This document shows, one piece after another, positions 47,260 to 59,165 of a DNA stretch of 64,000 nt; position 1 is the first letter of the stretch, and each line of letters begins with the position of its first letter. The notes under the pieces are model-generated. The model had not been told where the DNA came from, ran no database searches, and worked only from the letters and a program-made list of their open reading frames with translations. The position numbers were made by a program, and so were the translations under genes. Origin of the DNA: Takakia lepidozioides (lineage: Eukaryota > Streptophyta > Takakiopsida > Takakiales > Takakiaceae); contig CM060731.1 in NCBI GenBank assembly GCA_030704615.1, positions 75,000,756-75,064,755 of the forward strand, written 5' to 3'.

Positions 47260-48789
47260 GGTTGGTAGTTGCAGCCAACTCTAGGATCAGATTTAGATCA
47301 GTTATATGGGGTAGGTGGGTGGAAGCTTAGATAATTTTAGGAGTTACACCAACTAACCCTATACTTGCTCCCTAATTCTTTTGTTCTTTCCACTTATTTA
47401 CACACTGTTTGTGGGTTTTGTCTCTAATTTATTGGTCCTCCCTAAAGAAGAGAACATGCATCACAGTAAAAAGGATGCAAGTGCTTCCCAAGATAAAACT
47501 TGCAGGGAATACACAATACACCCTCTTGGTAAAGCCTTTAAGTTATCAAATTCTCTTAATTATTTATATCTTATTATTATAATTATTGTAATATATTTTA
47601 TATATGTACTTTTATTTATTTTATTTTTAAGAGAAAGGAGACATTGTACATCACAAATATTGAATTTTAAGCTTAAATTCGATTTTATCTTTTCTTTCTT
47701 TCTCTTGTTGACATTTTTGGTTGAAAGATGTTTTGTTGTTGTTGTGGGGAGTCATCCCAAAACTGGTTTTGGCATTGCTCACCCAATGGAGGAGGTTGGA
47801 TAGCACGGGAGCTTGCTCACATAGAGCAGAAGAGGATATATGGGAAATTCCTAGAATATTCTTGAAAAGATGCACTAGGACTGAAATGTGCAACTTGTGC
47901 TCACAGTGAGCACAATGTGCTCATGTGAGAAGACTTGTGCTTACATGAGCACAAGCCAGGGTTAGTCATCCTATTGCCCTAATTCATTAGCAAAATAAAA
48001 CAATCTCACGTTGTCTCTTGTATGCAAAACCAAACACAATACATTTTGTTTCGCCCACGAAACCTAGGATAATAACCTACGCGATACCCGAAAATTTCGC
48101 CGGACCCATTATTTCGATTGCGAAATCCATGATTATTTTGCTAGCGAAACCCGATACATTTGATTTATTTAGTTAACGAAACCGTTGTTTGCCTCATTAT
48201 ACTATTGTTTGGTATTTGTGTGTTTTGGATGGTGTTGGTTATTGTGACTTTGTTTTTCCCTAATGTGCTATTCTTTTGTAGGATACCAAAGTTGTAGATA
48301 TGTGGAACTTGGAGCTTGTAGATATACATTATGGGTGCCTATTTCACATTAGGGTTTTGGGATTTTATTCCGTTTTGAAAACATATAACTCCTATGCCTG
48401 CGATTTAAAAACATAATACCCCCACATGTGACCATGGGTTTGTGATCACATGAGCACGTTCTACCAACCCCCACCCATAGCACTAAACAAAAGAAAATGA
48501 TGACGCCTCTCTCGAATGAGGCGTATACTACGATATGGTGTCTTTTCAACCCAAAAGACTATCAGAAGGTGGACACCATGAACCCTAGATCATATAGGTT
48601 ATGCACAAGCAAGGCACAAGCTCCCAATCACTGGGCTACAAAGCACTAATATGGGTTGATGCATTACTATCCACGTTTTCCTCGCTTTGCACAAACCTCA
48701 AGATTTTCTAAGATATTCTTAGATTCTTCAGATCCATTGAGATAGATCAAGTTACATATCACTTTATAGTGTTAAATATCCACCAAGAT
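47260..48789. other. AT-rich stretch without a gene
   Basis: Contains an ATTATTATAATTATTGTAATATAT-like AT tract near 47.57-47.62 kb and short ORFs only. A GAAAC/GTTTCG-rich block at 48.04-48.19 kb was noted but not resolved into a repeat. Confidence 0.5.
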
Positions 48790-48793
48790 TAAC

Positions 48794-49423
48794 CCTTAAA
48801 CGCCCGGGGCCATAGTTTGACTTTTTCAAAAAACATGACCTCTTAAAATGAAAAATTGGTGTAATTTTCAGAAAATTAACTTTTTAAAGAACTTGCCTGC
48901 ACATTATGTGCGTACCTTCCTCCTGCATCCACCTGCCAAATTGGAGGCCAATCAGCCCCAGATCCACAAAATGCCACCCTTGAATGTGGGGAGAAACATA
49001 TCCATTTTTGGTAGTTTTTTAAAGATATGAGTGATGGGATCAAATGGGATTGAGGCGAAATTAGCAGGGTTTCATCCCCTTGGGATCCCTCATCCAACAA
49101 GCCAAAAAGTATCCAATTTGGCCAATGCATGTGATGTTGCCACTTGGTCAAACCTGGGCAAATCCCATCTTTATCTCCCTCTCTCACACACCTGGGAAGA
49201 ATGAAACAAGGAGAATTACCTTTATCAAATCGTGACCCCCCTACTCGCGTGAGGAGACCTCCTTGCAACTTGGCAGATCAAAGGCAATCAAGCAATGAAT
49301 CTTGGTGTGCCAGGTGCCCAAGAACACTTTTTTTTTTCTCACACAATTCCATTGAGAATCTAAAAAGTTATTCAGAATTTTCTAAACCCAAAGCCCAAAA
49401 TGGGCGTGGTGGGCGTTGAAGGG
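48794..49423. mobile_element. TTAA-flanked MITE, piggyBac-like
   Basis: A 630-bp element bounded by TTAA at 48790-48793 and 49424-49427. The terminal inverted repeats are CCCTTAAACGCCC on the left and GGGCGTTGAAGGG on the right (one mismatch over 13). It encodes no protein. A second left-type end, TTAACCCCTAAACGCC, begins at about 49908, without a visible partner. Confidence 0.8.
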
Positions 49424-49429
49424 TTAAGA

Positions 49430-51350
49430 TTACAAATTTGGAAGTCCTAATGTGCATATGAGTTTTGGGGATTGCTCCTAGTTGCATCAAATATAAATAT
49501 AATATCTACAACTAGGATATGTTTTCCTATTGTAATCCCCCTCTTTTTAGTTTAGTTCCAAAAATCCCCTATTTTCAGAAAAAACAAAAAAATTTTGTTT
49601 TTATGTTTATCCACCAGTATATATTATGAAATTTAAATACAGGTAGGTATGTCTTTTATAAAATAATTCAGTGTCAATCCCCATCTCAAGAGCCCCCCTC
49701 TTCAGCCTCCCCTGACTTTGAAAGATCAGATCGAAACTGGAAGCACATCAGGGCAGCCCTTAAGTCCAAACTTCATTTCCACTGGTAGATAGACTGCCTT
49801 CTCTCTGGTTTCTTCTTTGTCATCTTCCCTGCACTAGTACCCGGCTCCTCCTGATCTAGGGTTATTTGAGGGTCTCCCCCTCCATCGCTCTATGGTTATC
49901 TCACCTTAACCCCTAAACGCCTACAGATTTTTTTTAAGAAAATTGCAAAATCTGAACCTCATGCCACCTTTTTATTTATAACTAAGCATTTTCTCAGATC
50001 TAAAACATTTCACCGTACAATCATGATGTAAACTACATCCCCTACCTTTCCCCAGTGTAATTCATGATATTTGGCCGCAGGAATTGGAATCTTATATGTT
50101 TTTTGTGAGCATGAAAAGTTTCTGTAACCTCTGCAGAGTACAAAACAATTATACAAATATTATCGAAATTCCTAAATGGCTGGTCCAATTGATTTGACAT
50201 TTTACATGGACATGTCTCATGATGTTGGCCACCTTCTCCTAAAGTTTTAGAGTTTTTGGACAAGATCTGGTTATACCTGCTTTGTAGTGATCTGGAGGGG
50301 GTTCCACAAAGTGCATTTTCTATATGTTGTCACCTTTATTATTTTGGGAAAAACATGGGTGTGTTTTTGGGAAAACGGAACGGTCCCAACGTCCTAAATC
50401 AAGTTCGGAAGGTACTCCTGAATTTTCTATTCAATCCATGGGGAAAATCCCCTCAGATTTGGATTTCCGGAGCCAAGATTTGTAATACTGCACTGCCCCG
50501 TGTTTCTCAGGGCGCGTCCCATGGGAATCTGGGGTCACCCTCCAGAGCCAGCCCTGTGGAGCGGCGCTTAGCCCCCATTGGCAGCCTGCATTCATTGCAG
50601 ACCGTGCAGAGGGTAGGACCCCTACGACCCCCAATCTCGTAGGGCGGGTACCCCAGTCTCGTGGGCGGGTACCCCCAGCCCTGCCTAAGATTCGGGCAGC
50701 GGGCAAACCATATCCACTGACGATCTGCCCAAAATTAATCATTTCGGGCGCGCAGATCGCCATAACTTCCTGCCATCTTCACCAATCAGCCTCGGGCAGG
50801 TGCCATTGAAAAGCCCTATACTCATGGCCCATAAAATGAAAGGGGGTTGATTTTTCACCCCTCCTCAAGGGCCTGAATTGTTGCCGATTCACAATCACTG
50901 CGCTCAGATTATCCACAATGGATTTCAGCCAAACATCCTTCTTCTTCAACACCCTTGTCATTCATATGTACATGCAAATGCGGATGCCGTTTAGGGATCA
51001 GTGTTAGACCAAATACCCGAACGAGCTTTGTGCGCCAGCGATATGACGAGGAGCAAAAACGTTTTCTATCTTTGCCAGGCCATTGCATTCGGGCTGCTCA
51101 ATACGCTTCCAACAGCCTCCTCTCCATCTCCGTGGCTGGCGCCTACAGCGAGCCATCGTGTAGGGCACGGGCCCCGCATGGTCCTGTCTGTGCAGGGAAC
51201 AAAGTGAGATCACAGTCAGAGGTAGCCTGCTGCGCTTTTCAGAGGTGAGAAGACAGTACGGCAAGCCAGTGGCCATGTATTTGGGATCCTCTGAGCATAT
51301 TCTCAGGATCTCATTTGGCTGATTCTTTGGGCCACGTGAATCGTCAATGA
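49430..51350. other. Intergenic stretch with repeat fragments
   Basis: Holds an orphan TTAACCCCTAAACGCC end (about 49908) and copy B of the 65-bp dispersed repeat (50812-50882, minus). That copy lies in a short minus ORF containing NRQQFRPLRRGEKSTPFHFM. No gene is supported. Confidence 0.5.
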
Positions 51351-52256
51351 AATTTGCTCATGGATCCGTCCAGTCAGCATTCGAATGGATGGATGTCTGT
51401 CATTCTGGACGAACGCTGCTTTGTGTGGGGCCCTGCTCCGCGGGAGGGGGAGAGCCCTGCGCGTCTCTCTCTCTTACGTGGTCGTATCCACAGTCTGCAT
51501 TCAATTTGTAGAATGTCTGCTGCTGAGATTGGAAGATGTTGGAGAATGTTGAAGGGAAGGAGAAAGAGCTTGTTTACAACATTTTCAAGAGGTTTTTATA
51601 AGTTTCAACAGACAATTGGAGCTTTGGTATGTCTGCATTGCTGTTCTGTACACTTGGTGAGTTTCGAAGCTCGCGGTACTCTTGAGTACAATGTCTCTGT
51701 GTCTATTAAGTTGTATTTTACACGGCTTCAAAGATATGTTGCGGCCTGCCAAGTGACTTGTTTGCCGCATTCTGTTTCCGCAATGCTCTTTCGTCCAACT
51801 GTATCGGTCTTTGTTTGTACTAGGCTTGACAAGTCGACGATGGCTGGATTGACAAATGGTACGAGAAGGGGAACCTAGAAAGGCAGAATCCTCGCACCAT
51901 TTTCCGTTTGTCATCGCAAGGGAGACAAGGTTGTCAGGAGGATGGAATCGTGTGGTATGAGGATGCGTTATTCCAATGCGTTAATCTGATTTCTGCTACT
52001 TTCGAGGAACAAGACGGCAGAGAGGACTGGAAATCTTCATCTGGCTTAGTGCATAAGCAGCACGCTCTGTTGCGTAACTCACACGGGATGGGCCAAAAGA
52101 AGGAAGGTGAGAACGGCGGAGGTGGCGAGTTGCATCAAAGAAAAGGACGACGCATTGGACACAGGGTCCTGAGAAATCCTCCGAAGGTTCTTCCTCCGTT
52201 TTGTCCAGTAGAGATTTTGAGGAATAGTTCATGAGGAGCTTAAGTCCGCTCTGTAT

Positions 52257-55060
52257 TCGGTCATCATGATGGTAAGTCGTGGACCTCATGAAATCAGAAT
52301 AATTTAACGTTGTGCCGCTGGTGGTATTTGCAGGTGGTGATTCAGACGAAGCAAATAATCACTAAACAGGCGGGGAAATTCGCTAAACAAGCAGATGAGC
52401 ACGAGAAGTTAATCGCCAAGGTGGATCTCGCCATGCATTTGGTTCAGCCTTTGCAAAGTGTCGTTTCTTTGTTGTAATAGTCAGTGGCTTTGTTATGCTC
52501 TCGAATTGTTCCACCTGACTGGGTCGGCTTTCTGAAATTGCCTGCTGAAACCATATGATGATTGTCAAGCAATGTGAACCGGCAGGTGACGTACAATGTT
52601 GGAGTTGCCTCCTTTGGTATATTCTGCTTCTTACTAGGCTCAAGTAAGCGTTGTTTCTCTGGTTCAGGATTTCTTCAAAGCAACCGTTCAGTGATTATGT
52701 GCAGATGTAGTGTACCCCACCTCACTTGTCTAATTTTTGGTGACTTGGACCAGTATCTGTTCTACAGTGATGAGCATTCCTGTTTAGTGGCACAGTTTTG
52801 ATGTTTTACAATTCGTTTGATGGACTGGCATGATGCTATGTCAGTGAGCTGATTGTGCCGGGCTACTCTTGTGTAGGGCCGGATGATATTCCCTATTTGT
52901 ACTGCTTGTTCTTCATTACAGTGGCACCTCTCAGATGGATTTACTACCGGAGCAAGAAGTTGCACTATTATTTTCTGGTACACCATTCTTGTTTCCTTGC
53001 AATTTGACGGTACTTAGCGGTGTTTGATGGACAAGTATCAGATGCTGGGTAGCGGCTTGTGTGTTGGAAATTCGCAATAACTATGGAGTGGTTTATGCTT
53101 TGGGCTTCTGTTTTATATGTGTATGCCAAGAGAGGGAATTTACTCATAAGACGATGTTTGCCGTAGCCTTGTGGCCATTCCTTGTTAGAGGCTCTCAAGT
53201 GTAGTCTTGAACAGGCCATTTTTTTTCTTCACATTTGTCATTTTCCTTGATGTCCAACAGTTGTAATTTCTGCTGGAAGTCTAGGTATCTCCTCAGTAAG
53301 GTAAAATAGTTCAAGATGGACTTCTTTACTTCAGACTCTGGAAGACAATTGCTGGTTACCTGTTTTAGGAGGGGCTAGGGATAACCACTATGTTATTGAT
53401 GTTATTGAAGATGCCGAGTTTTGACATTTCACAGAGCAGGTACTGTAAAACCTGGGTAGCGACCCCCACCTCCCCTTTTATTATGCCTTCTACTAACAGC
53501 TGAGCAGAACAGTCTAATCAAGTGTTGAGTTGGAAGACCATTTGACTATATTAGGATATACTTACTGGGCATTACAAAGTGGTCTCTGTTCGTGTGGCAG
53601 GATTTTTGCTATTACGCCAATGTTATATTTGTGGCGATGCTCCTCTTCTTCCCAAACAATGACAAGTTGTTTTTAATTTGCTTCTCTTTCTCTGAGGTGA
53701 GTGTACTATCAAGCCACTCTGTTTCGTATTGGCTGTAGTGTGGACACCCATCACGTTTCTTTTACGTGGTTTTCCTTCTGGCATTCGTGCAGGGACCATT
53801 GGCATGGGCATTGATTGTGTGGCGCTGTAGTCTTGTCTTCAGCTCTATTGACAAGATTGTTAGTGTGCTTATCCATTTACTTCCAGGTGAGCATGGCACT
53901 TCATATCGACTTTTCATCTGTTGAATTTGCTACGTATGCTTTTCGACCTGATCCAATTAAGAAGCTGGTGGTTCTTTGCAGGAACGGTGCTTTTTATAAT
54001 TCGCTGGTGGGATCCAAGCACATTCTCCCATCATTCTGGGCATGAAACAGGCCCTTGGCCAGCATGGCCCTTGCTGGAGAGTGGTCAAGCACTTTGGACA
54101 TGGTTATTTGTCGTCCCTCTATTTGCATATTGTCTGTGGCAGATGCTGTACTTTCTTGTTGTCAATGTGCTACGACGGCAGCGATTGCTCAGGGATCCTG
54201 AGGTTATGACCTCATACAGGTCTGTCCATGTTGGGGAATTATCCTCCTTTTAATCTCTCCGGTTGTTATTACTTGCCTGACATGTATGCTTTGCAAGGGA
54301 CTGTACTAACTGTGGTGATCTATGAATTGTTGAGCTGTTTGGTGTGTAAATAGTCACAATTTGGATACCTATAAGCAGGTGAGCACTGACTACTGGAAGA
54401 TTTTGATACTACAGGGAGCTGTCTCGAAAGGCATCACGTGCGCATAATGTGTGGTGGCGACTATGTGGATTGTTGGGAGACAACAATCGCGTCCTTATGT
54501 ACAATATACTTCAAGCTATATTCACTGTGGCCACACTGGCCCTCACTGTTCCCATTTTCAAATCTTACCAGCTACATATCACTTTTGAGTGCTTCAAAGT
54601 GATAGCTGCTGTGTGGAATGGAGGAAACTTCTTCTTGGACCATGCAATGCCTCAGAAGATTGATGCGAAGAAGAGAAAATTGGGTTCATCTGTAAATGGT
54701 CCTATCAAGGAGCCTCTTTCAGGCAAAGAGCCTGGTATACCAGCAGCTGTAAGGACTGGAGGCTTGGATTCTCAAGTTGGGTGGGAAGAGCCCGTGCCTC
54801 CAGTGATGTCCAAGTTGGAGAAGCATCAAGTCTGCACTCTTTGCAGGAGGTTAAGTTCAGTGAACCTTTCTGATCTTAATACACTTCAAGGAAATGGGGG
54901 CTTGGAGATGGAGACTAAGCTGGGTGACAAATCTGAGCAACCAATAACAAGTGTGTTGGATGTGGCTCGTCCAAGAATAATCTCTTTAGGATGCAGTGCA
55001 GAGTTCGATTCATCTCGGGCAACAATGAACCGCTCCGATCACGTGGCCTGTGCAAGCTAG
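52257..55060 (+). CDS. GPC1: Glycerophosphocholine acyltransferase (GPC1-like, DUF2838)
   Basis: GPC1 enzymes are ER membrane proteins that acylate glycerophosphocholine to lysophosphatidylcholine in phosphatidylcholine turnover. Phase-consistent exons are one ending at 52271, then 52334-52420, 52586-52643, 52877-52977, 53601-53696, 53793-53886, 53982-54219 and 54415-55060. Conserved blocks run in order: [137 protein letters not shown] and [16 protein letters not shown]. Several hydrophobic segments fit a multi-pass protein. The tail after MPQK is about 130 residues and looks unstructured, with one CTLCRR. The first exon and start are unresolved because open frames change at 52.1-52.25 kb. 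Confidence 0.93.
53141..53179 (+). repeat. Copy 3 of the ~40-bp dispersed repeat
   Basis: TACTCATAAGACGATGTTTG...GTGGCCATT, one difference from the copy at 106. It lies inside the 52978-53600 intron of the GPC1-like gene, after a purine-rich run, as at 106. Confidence 0.75.
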
Positions 55061-55529
55061 CTAGCCTTGAACAAGAATGACAGAGGGTGAGAGTTACTGG
55101 AGAGTTATGTCTATGCTGATCGGTTTCGGAGTTCATATCAATTATGTTATACACCAATTGTTTCTGTGCAAAAGTGGTCAATTTGATCACAGCACTGACA
55201 GATATCCTTTGCACCCATCAAGATCCGTTTCCACTTGATGGGTGCAACCATAATTGGCAGGGCAGCCACCCGATAAACAAGTGGAGGCTGGCTCATGTGT
55301 TGCGCCGTATCTTGTGAGTTTTATTCAATTGGGACATAAGCAAAATAGAGCCTGCATGCTTGTCATGCTGCCCAACATTCCAAGATGTTATTATAGTTCA
55401 CCATTATCCGCATATGTATGTACAGTGTCATAAAGTAACAATTAGATCAAGCGGGGAGTACTACTCCCACTATTCTTTAATGTAGTATGGATTCAGTTTT
55501 TCACGTAAACTTCATGATGCCATGCGCAG

Positions 55530-55690
55530 TCTGCTTCTGACCTCTTTGTCCATTTCCAGGCCTGCCAGGCCACACGCATTCAGAGCACAAATGAATGTGA
55601 TCTCTTAGGAGTCACTCCTTTGCGGATCATTTGCTCATACATCTCGAAAGCCTCCATAGCACACCTATGCTGAACGTAACCGTCATTACA
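55530..55690 (-). pseudogene. Orphan PPR fragment
   Basis: The minus strand reads VQHRCAMEAFEMYEQMIRKG, then after a one-base shift ITFICALNACGLAGLEMDKE. This is the same PPR unit as in the 5.1-7.5 kb relic, but more diverged and about 48 kb away. It sits 3' of the GPC1-like gene, with no other PPR unit around it. Confidence 0.8.
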
Positions 55691-56064
55691 ATCTAGCAGA
55701 AGTTTTCACTTACTGTTTGGAGGAATAGGGCTATGTAGATGTGCAGGACCGACTGTCGATGGCAGGCATCCTTCACACCCATATGAACATCATAGCTCTT
55801 CTTTTTTTAAGAAAAAAACTTTTTTAAATGTTTTTGGCTGTTCTATTCTGAGAGGAACCTAACTCCTTACTCCTTTTTAGAAATTCTTTTCTCTTGCCGA
55901 CTTTTATGTTTTTGTGACCCTTCTGAAAAAGCAATTGGTTTTTTCCTCGGCCTTTTAAAATCATTTCCAGGTTTTTCTAAATATAAATAAATAAATAAAA
56001 TGGAGAAACCAAACATATTTGCTCCCAGCCAGTGGTTTCCTTTTAAGAAAAGTAAAGCTCTATT

Positions 56065-56085
56065 ATATATATATATAGTGAAAAT
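56065..56085 (+). promoter_or_regulatory. Candidate TATA region of the RAV gene
   Basis: A TATATATATATA run about 460 bases before the RAV ATG. Position and composition are compatible with a core promoter with a long 5' UTR, but this is weak evidence because such runs are common. Confidence 0.25.
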
Positions 56086-56537
56086 CATATCCCACCAAAA
56101 AGTCTGTCAGAGAAAAAAAGTTCTACAAAAGAAAGAGTACCTATATAAGCTGCGGCAGTGCTGGCTTCTGTGTATTTCTCTTGACTGCTGCTGGCGTTTG
56201 GTTGAGACTTTTGGGGTGAAGATTGTTGAGGGGGATCGTGGGCGCTCTGGATGCAGTGGAGGTTGAGAATTTGCAGCAATTGAGAGCAAAGACTTCAGAT
56301 TACAAGACTCTCACAAAGCTGATTGTAGCAAGTTTGAGTCATTAGTACAAATTCGTTGAAGCGAGTAACACTGCTCTTGATTTTGGGTGGCTGTTTCAGA
56401 CTTAGATTGCAAGAATAGGCTATCTAGATAGTAAAGAACGACCATTTGCTTATCTGTAGAGAAGTTTATATATCTGATCATCAGCATCAATAGCATACCT
56501 AAGTGCAGGGTGACCAGTGGCGGCGTGTATTAGAAGG

Positions 56538-57953
56538 ATGGAGAATAACTCAGCACCCAGCATGGACTCTATTGACCCACAGTCCACCGTAGCTGACGTT
56601 GGTAGTGGGAACAGTCGTGGGAAATTACACTGCTCTACTGCACCAGCGCGGAGGTTTATCGGAACACTGCTTCAGCCCAATGGACGGTGGGCGGCAGTAC
56701 TCACTGACAACGATGAGCTGGTGTGGTTGGGGTACTTCGACACAGAAGAAGCAGCTGCGGCAATGTATGATAGGGCGGTGATCAGGTTCCAGGGGTTTGA
56801 TTCCGTGACCAATTTTCATTCTATTCACAGGAATGATGCAGAAGCTGAATTTCTTTACAGACAAACAAAGGAAGAGTTAGTAAAAATGTTGAGGAATGGA
56901 TCGTATGTCACGGAGCACCTCGAGGTATATAACTGCATGCCGTTTTCTCAGGCAGTATCTCCAAGTCCTATTGCCAGCCCACATGAACCAAACCAGTCTG
57001 TATTGAACGTAACTCTCCCTAGCTGCTGTCCGAGTACCGTTGTAGTCCCTAGCACCTCTCGGACTGATGTTTCGTCTTCTAGTGAACAGCTACCAGCTAG
57101 ATGCCCAGCCCCTAAGTTACAGTTTCTGTTTGCAAAAGAGGTTACAGAGAGTGATACAGGGAAGCTCAATAGACTGGTCATTCCGAAGAAGTCTGCCGAG
57201 CACTTTTTTCCTCCAATTGACAAGGAAGCACCTGATCCTTCACTGAATGTCTCATTTCAAGAGGTCCGGACGGTCCGCCGTTGGGAATTTCGATACGCGT
57301 ACTGGGGCAGCACGCAAGGTTATGTGTTTACCAGGGGATGGAAGAAATTTGTAACGGCGAACGAAGTCCAAGCAGGGGACATGGTCGCGTTCTATGAAGA
57401 CGCCACAGACAAAACATCATTTTACATCGAGCATCGAAGCAATCGAGCATCCACAGAGCAATCTAAAGCTTCAACGTCGTCTACTCCACCCAACGGTATG
57501 GCGCCTCACTCGCTAACCTCACTCTTCGATTCTTCCTCAGGGAAACAGATTCTCCCGGATCCTCCACATGATTTGACGCGCCTCAGATCAGTCCTTTTTG
57601 GCATGCAACAACATGCATGCGACCCAACGACCACCTTCCGTCGTCTGCTTCCATCACTGCAAGATGTACTGTCCAACGGAGGGGCTGGAGCATCCCAACC
57701 ATGGGGTTGCACATGTGTACGAGAGACACAAGATTATCTGAAACTCCTGGGCACTTCGACCCTATCAAAAGAGAAGACGATCGTGAGTGAGGGAGAAACC
57801 AAAGACGGTCCCTGTACTAGCTTAAGCTTAGCTCCACCAGGGCAACGAGAGGTTCCAGCAAAACGGGCCAGGCAACAAGACCCAAAATCAGAGACAGATC
57901 AGGGGGGTCCTTCCAAAAAGCCTCGCAGAAGCTCAACTGAACTTCATCTTTAG
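56538..57953 (+). CDS. RAV-type transcription factor (AP2 + B3)
   Basis: 471 residues with no intron, as is usual for RAV genes. The start is the first ATG of the frame. An AP2 domain lies at about residues 39-93 (FIGTLLQPNGRWAAV, WLGYFDTEEAAAAMYDRAVI, RFQGFDSVTNF). A B3 domain lies at about 195-299 (FLFAKEVTESDTGKLNRLVI, PKKSAEHFFP, YWGSTQGYVFTRGWKKFV, GDMVAFY). Family members bind bipartite CAACA/CACCTG-type sites and often repress growth and flowering genes. Near 352-359 is RLRSVLFGM, a variant of the R/KLFGV repression motif. The C-terminus has basic patches (PAKRAR, SKKPRRSS) fit for nuclear import. The AP2 start has FIGTLL instead of the usual YKGVV, so DNA contact may be altered. An acceptor-like GTGCAG just upstream hints at a 5' UTR intron. 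Confidence 0.95.
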   Translation: MENNSAPSMDSIDPQSTVADVGSGNSRGKLHCSTAPARRFIGTLLQPNGRWAAVLTDNDELVWLGYFDTEEAAAAMYDRAVIRFQGFDSVTNFHSIHRNDAEAEFLYRQTKEELVKMLRNGSYVTEHLEVYNCMPFSQAVSPSPIASPHEPNQSVLNVTLPSCCPSTVVVPSTSRTDVSSSSEQLPARCPAPKLQFLFAKEVTESDTGKLNRLVIPKKSAEHFFPPIDKEAPDPSLNVSFQEVRTVRRWEFRYAYWGSTQGYVFTRGWKKFVTANEVQAGDMVAFYEDATDKTSFYIEHRSNRASTEQSKASTSSTPPNGMAPHSLTSLFDSSSGKQILPDPPHDLTRLRSVLFGMQQHACDPTTTFRRLLPSLQDVLSNGGAGASQPWGCTCVRETQDYLKLLGTSTLSKEKTIVSEGETKDGPCTSLSLAPPGQREVPAKRARQQDPKSETDQGGPSKKPRRSSTELHL

Positions 57954-58390
57954 GTAGATCAGCAGTCCCGTCTCCTCGAGGTTTTCTAATACCTAATTTT
58001 GGATAATTGTAAATAATTGTGAAATAATTGTTTTCACCAATGAAACTCTCATAAACTCAAATGGTATACGAGATAGGTGGAGTTGCTCCTGGAAAATATT
58101 ATTGACATTTTTGTGGCTCAGTCCCGGATACTTCTGTATTCCTTGGTTCCTTCTTCCATCAATCTAGACTAGTGGCAATTACTCCATTCTGCTGTGGAAA
58201 CAGGAGGCGGGCTCAACTCCTCTGACAATCTGTGGGAAAAAGGAAATATCTCTGATTCAAGAGTGGAATGACACTACTCCAACCCTGCATGCTGGGAGTT
58301 CCCTTAGCGCCAGATGCTCCCCGCTGAAGTAGATTGGCGGCATCGTCGTAGCTTTAGGAAAGAAAAATCCAAAGCACACCATGAAATGCA
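57954..58390. other. 3' flank of RAV gene
   Basis: No ORF of interest. It presumably contains the RAV 3' UTR. Confidence 0.5.
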
Positions 58391-58782
58391 AGGTATATAC
58401 ATATACCAATGTTGGACTGGCATCAAGTTTTTTCTATATACCAGACTGGTCCTGGACGTATCACAAAACTTTCATACCAGTCTGGTCTATATAATGGTGG
58501 ATGTACTTTTTTTCCAAGTACTGGTGTGAGTATGAGATATCAACTCTGGTATCATTCCAAAGCCTTCTTGAACTATAAGTTTATCAAATAGCAAGTATCA
58601 AGTGAAAGAGTAAATGAGGAAGATGGCAGGGGAGTACTGGTTTTGTGGCTGGTAGGAAGAAACTGATACCAGCCTGGTCTGGTATATGACCAAGTATTCT
58701 CCCAAATGATACCAGACTGGTCCGGTATCTAATACCAGTGCATATACCACTATATATACCAGTCCAACACTGATATATACCT
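58391..58782. mobile_element. MITE with CCAGNCTGG-type internal palindromes
   Basis: A 392-bp element with terminal inverted repeats of about 25 bases: AGGTATATACATATACCAAT...GTTGGACTGG at the left and CCAGTCCAACAC..TATATACCT at the right. Inside are about six ATACCAGnCTGGT motifs. No protein is encoded and the target duplication is unclear. Confidence 0.75.
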
Positions 58783-59165
58783 GTTTTGTCCAAAACTCCA
58801 GGAATTTAGCTCGTCTTGTGGGGGTTAATAAAGTTTTAAGGGCCTCTGTTATGAAAAATCCGAGAGCATTTTCATCCACACGGGGTGAGCAATGCAGATG
58901 CGCAGCTTCTGCTCCATCTCGGCTGCGCTTTCATGGTGTTCATCGTGGCCCGCGCTGGTGTGCAGGTGTGTAGCTTCTTCATATTCTGAAGATTTCTTCG
59001 AAGATATTAGCTTGAATGCTGAGTTGGGTCTTGTGACGTGAAGTTTACGGTTTGTATACATGTGGTAGATCAATATGCACACTCAAATTGGTAAATGGAA
59101 GCTATTCATGTACGCGGTAATCTCTTGTAAGAATCTAAAGCGAAAATTCTGGCGGACTTTGGTCA

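Noticed and set aside
51354-52234. Single-exon genes at 51354-51878 and 51908-52234
   Set aside because: Neither shows a family motif. They lie just upstream of the GPC1 exons and may be 5' UTR or unresolved first exons. Frames change too often to define a product.
56517-56537. GTG start for the RAV protein
   Set aside because: Nuclear plant genes use ATG. The next in-frame ATG at 56538 precedes all conserved domains.
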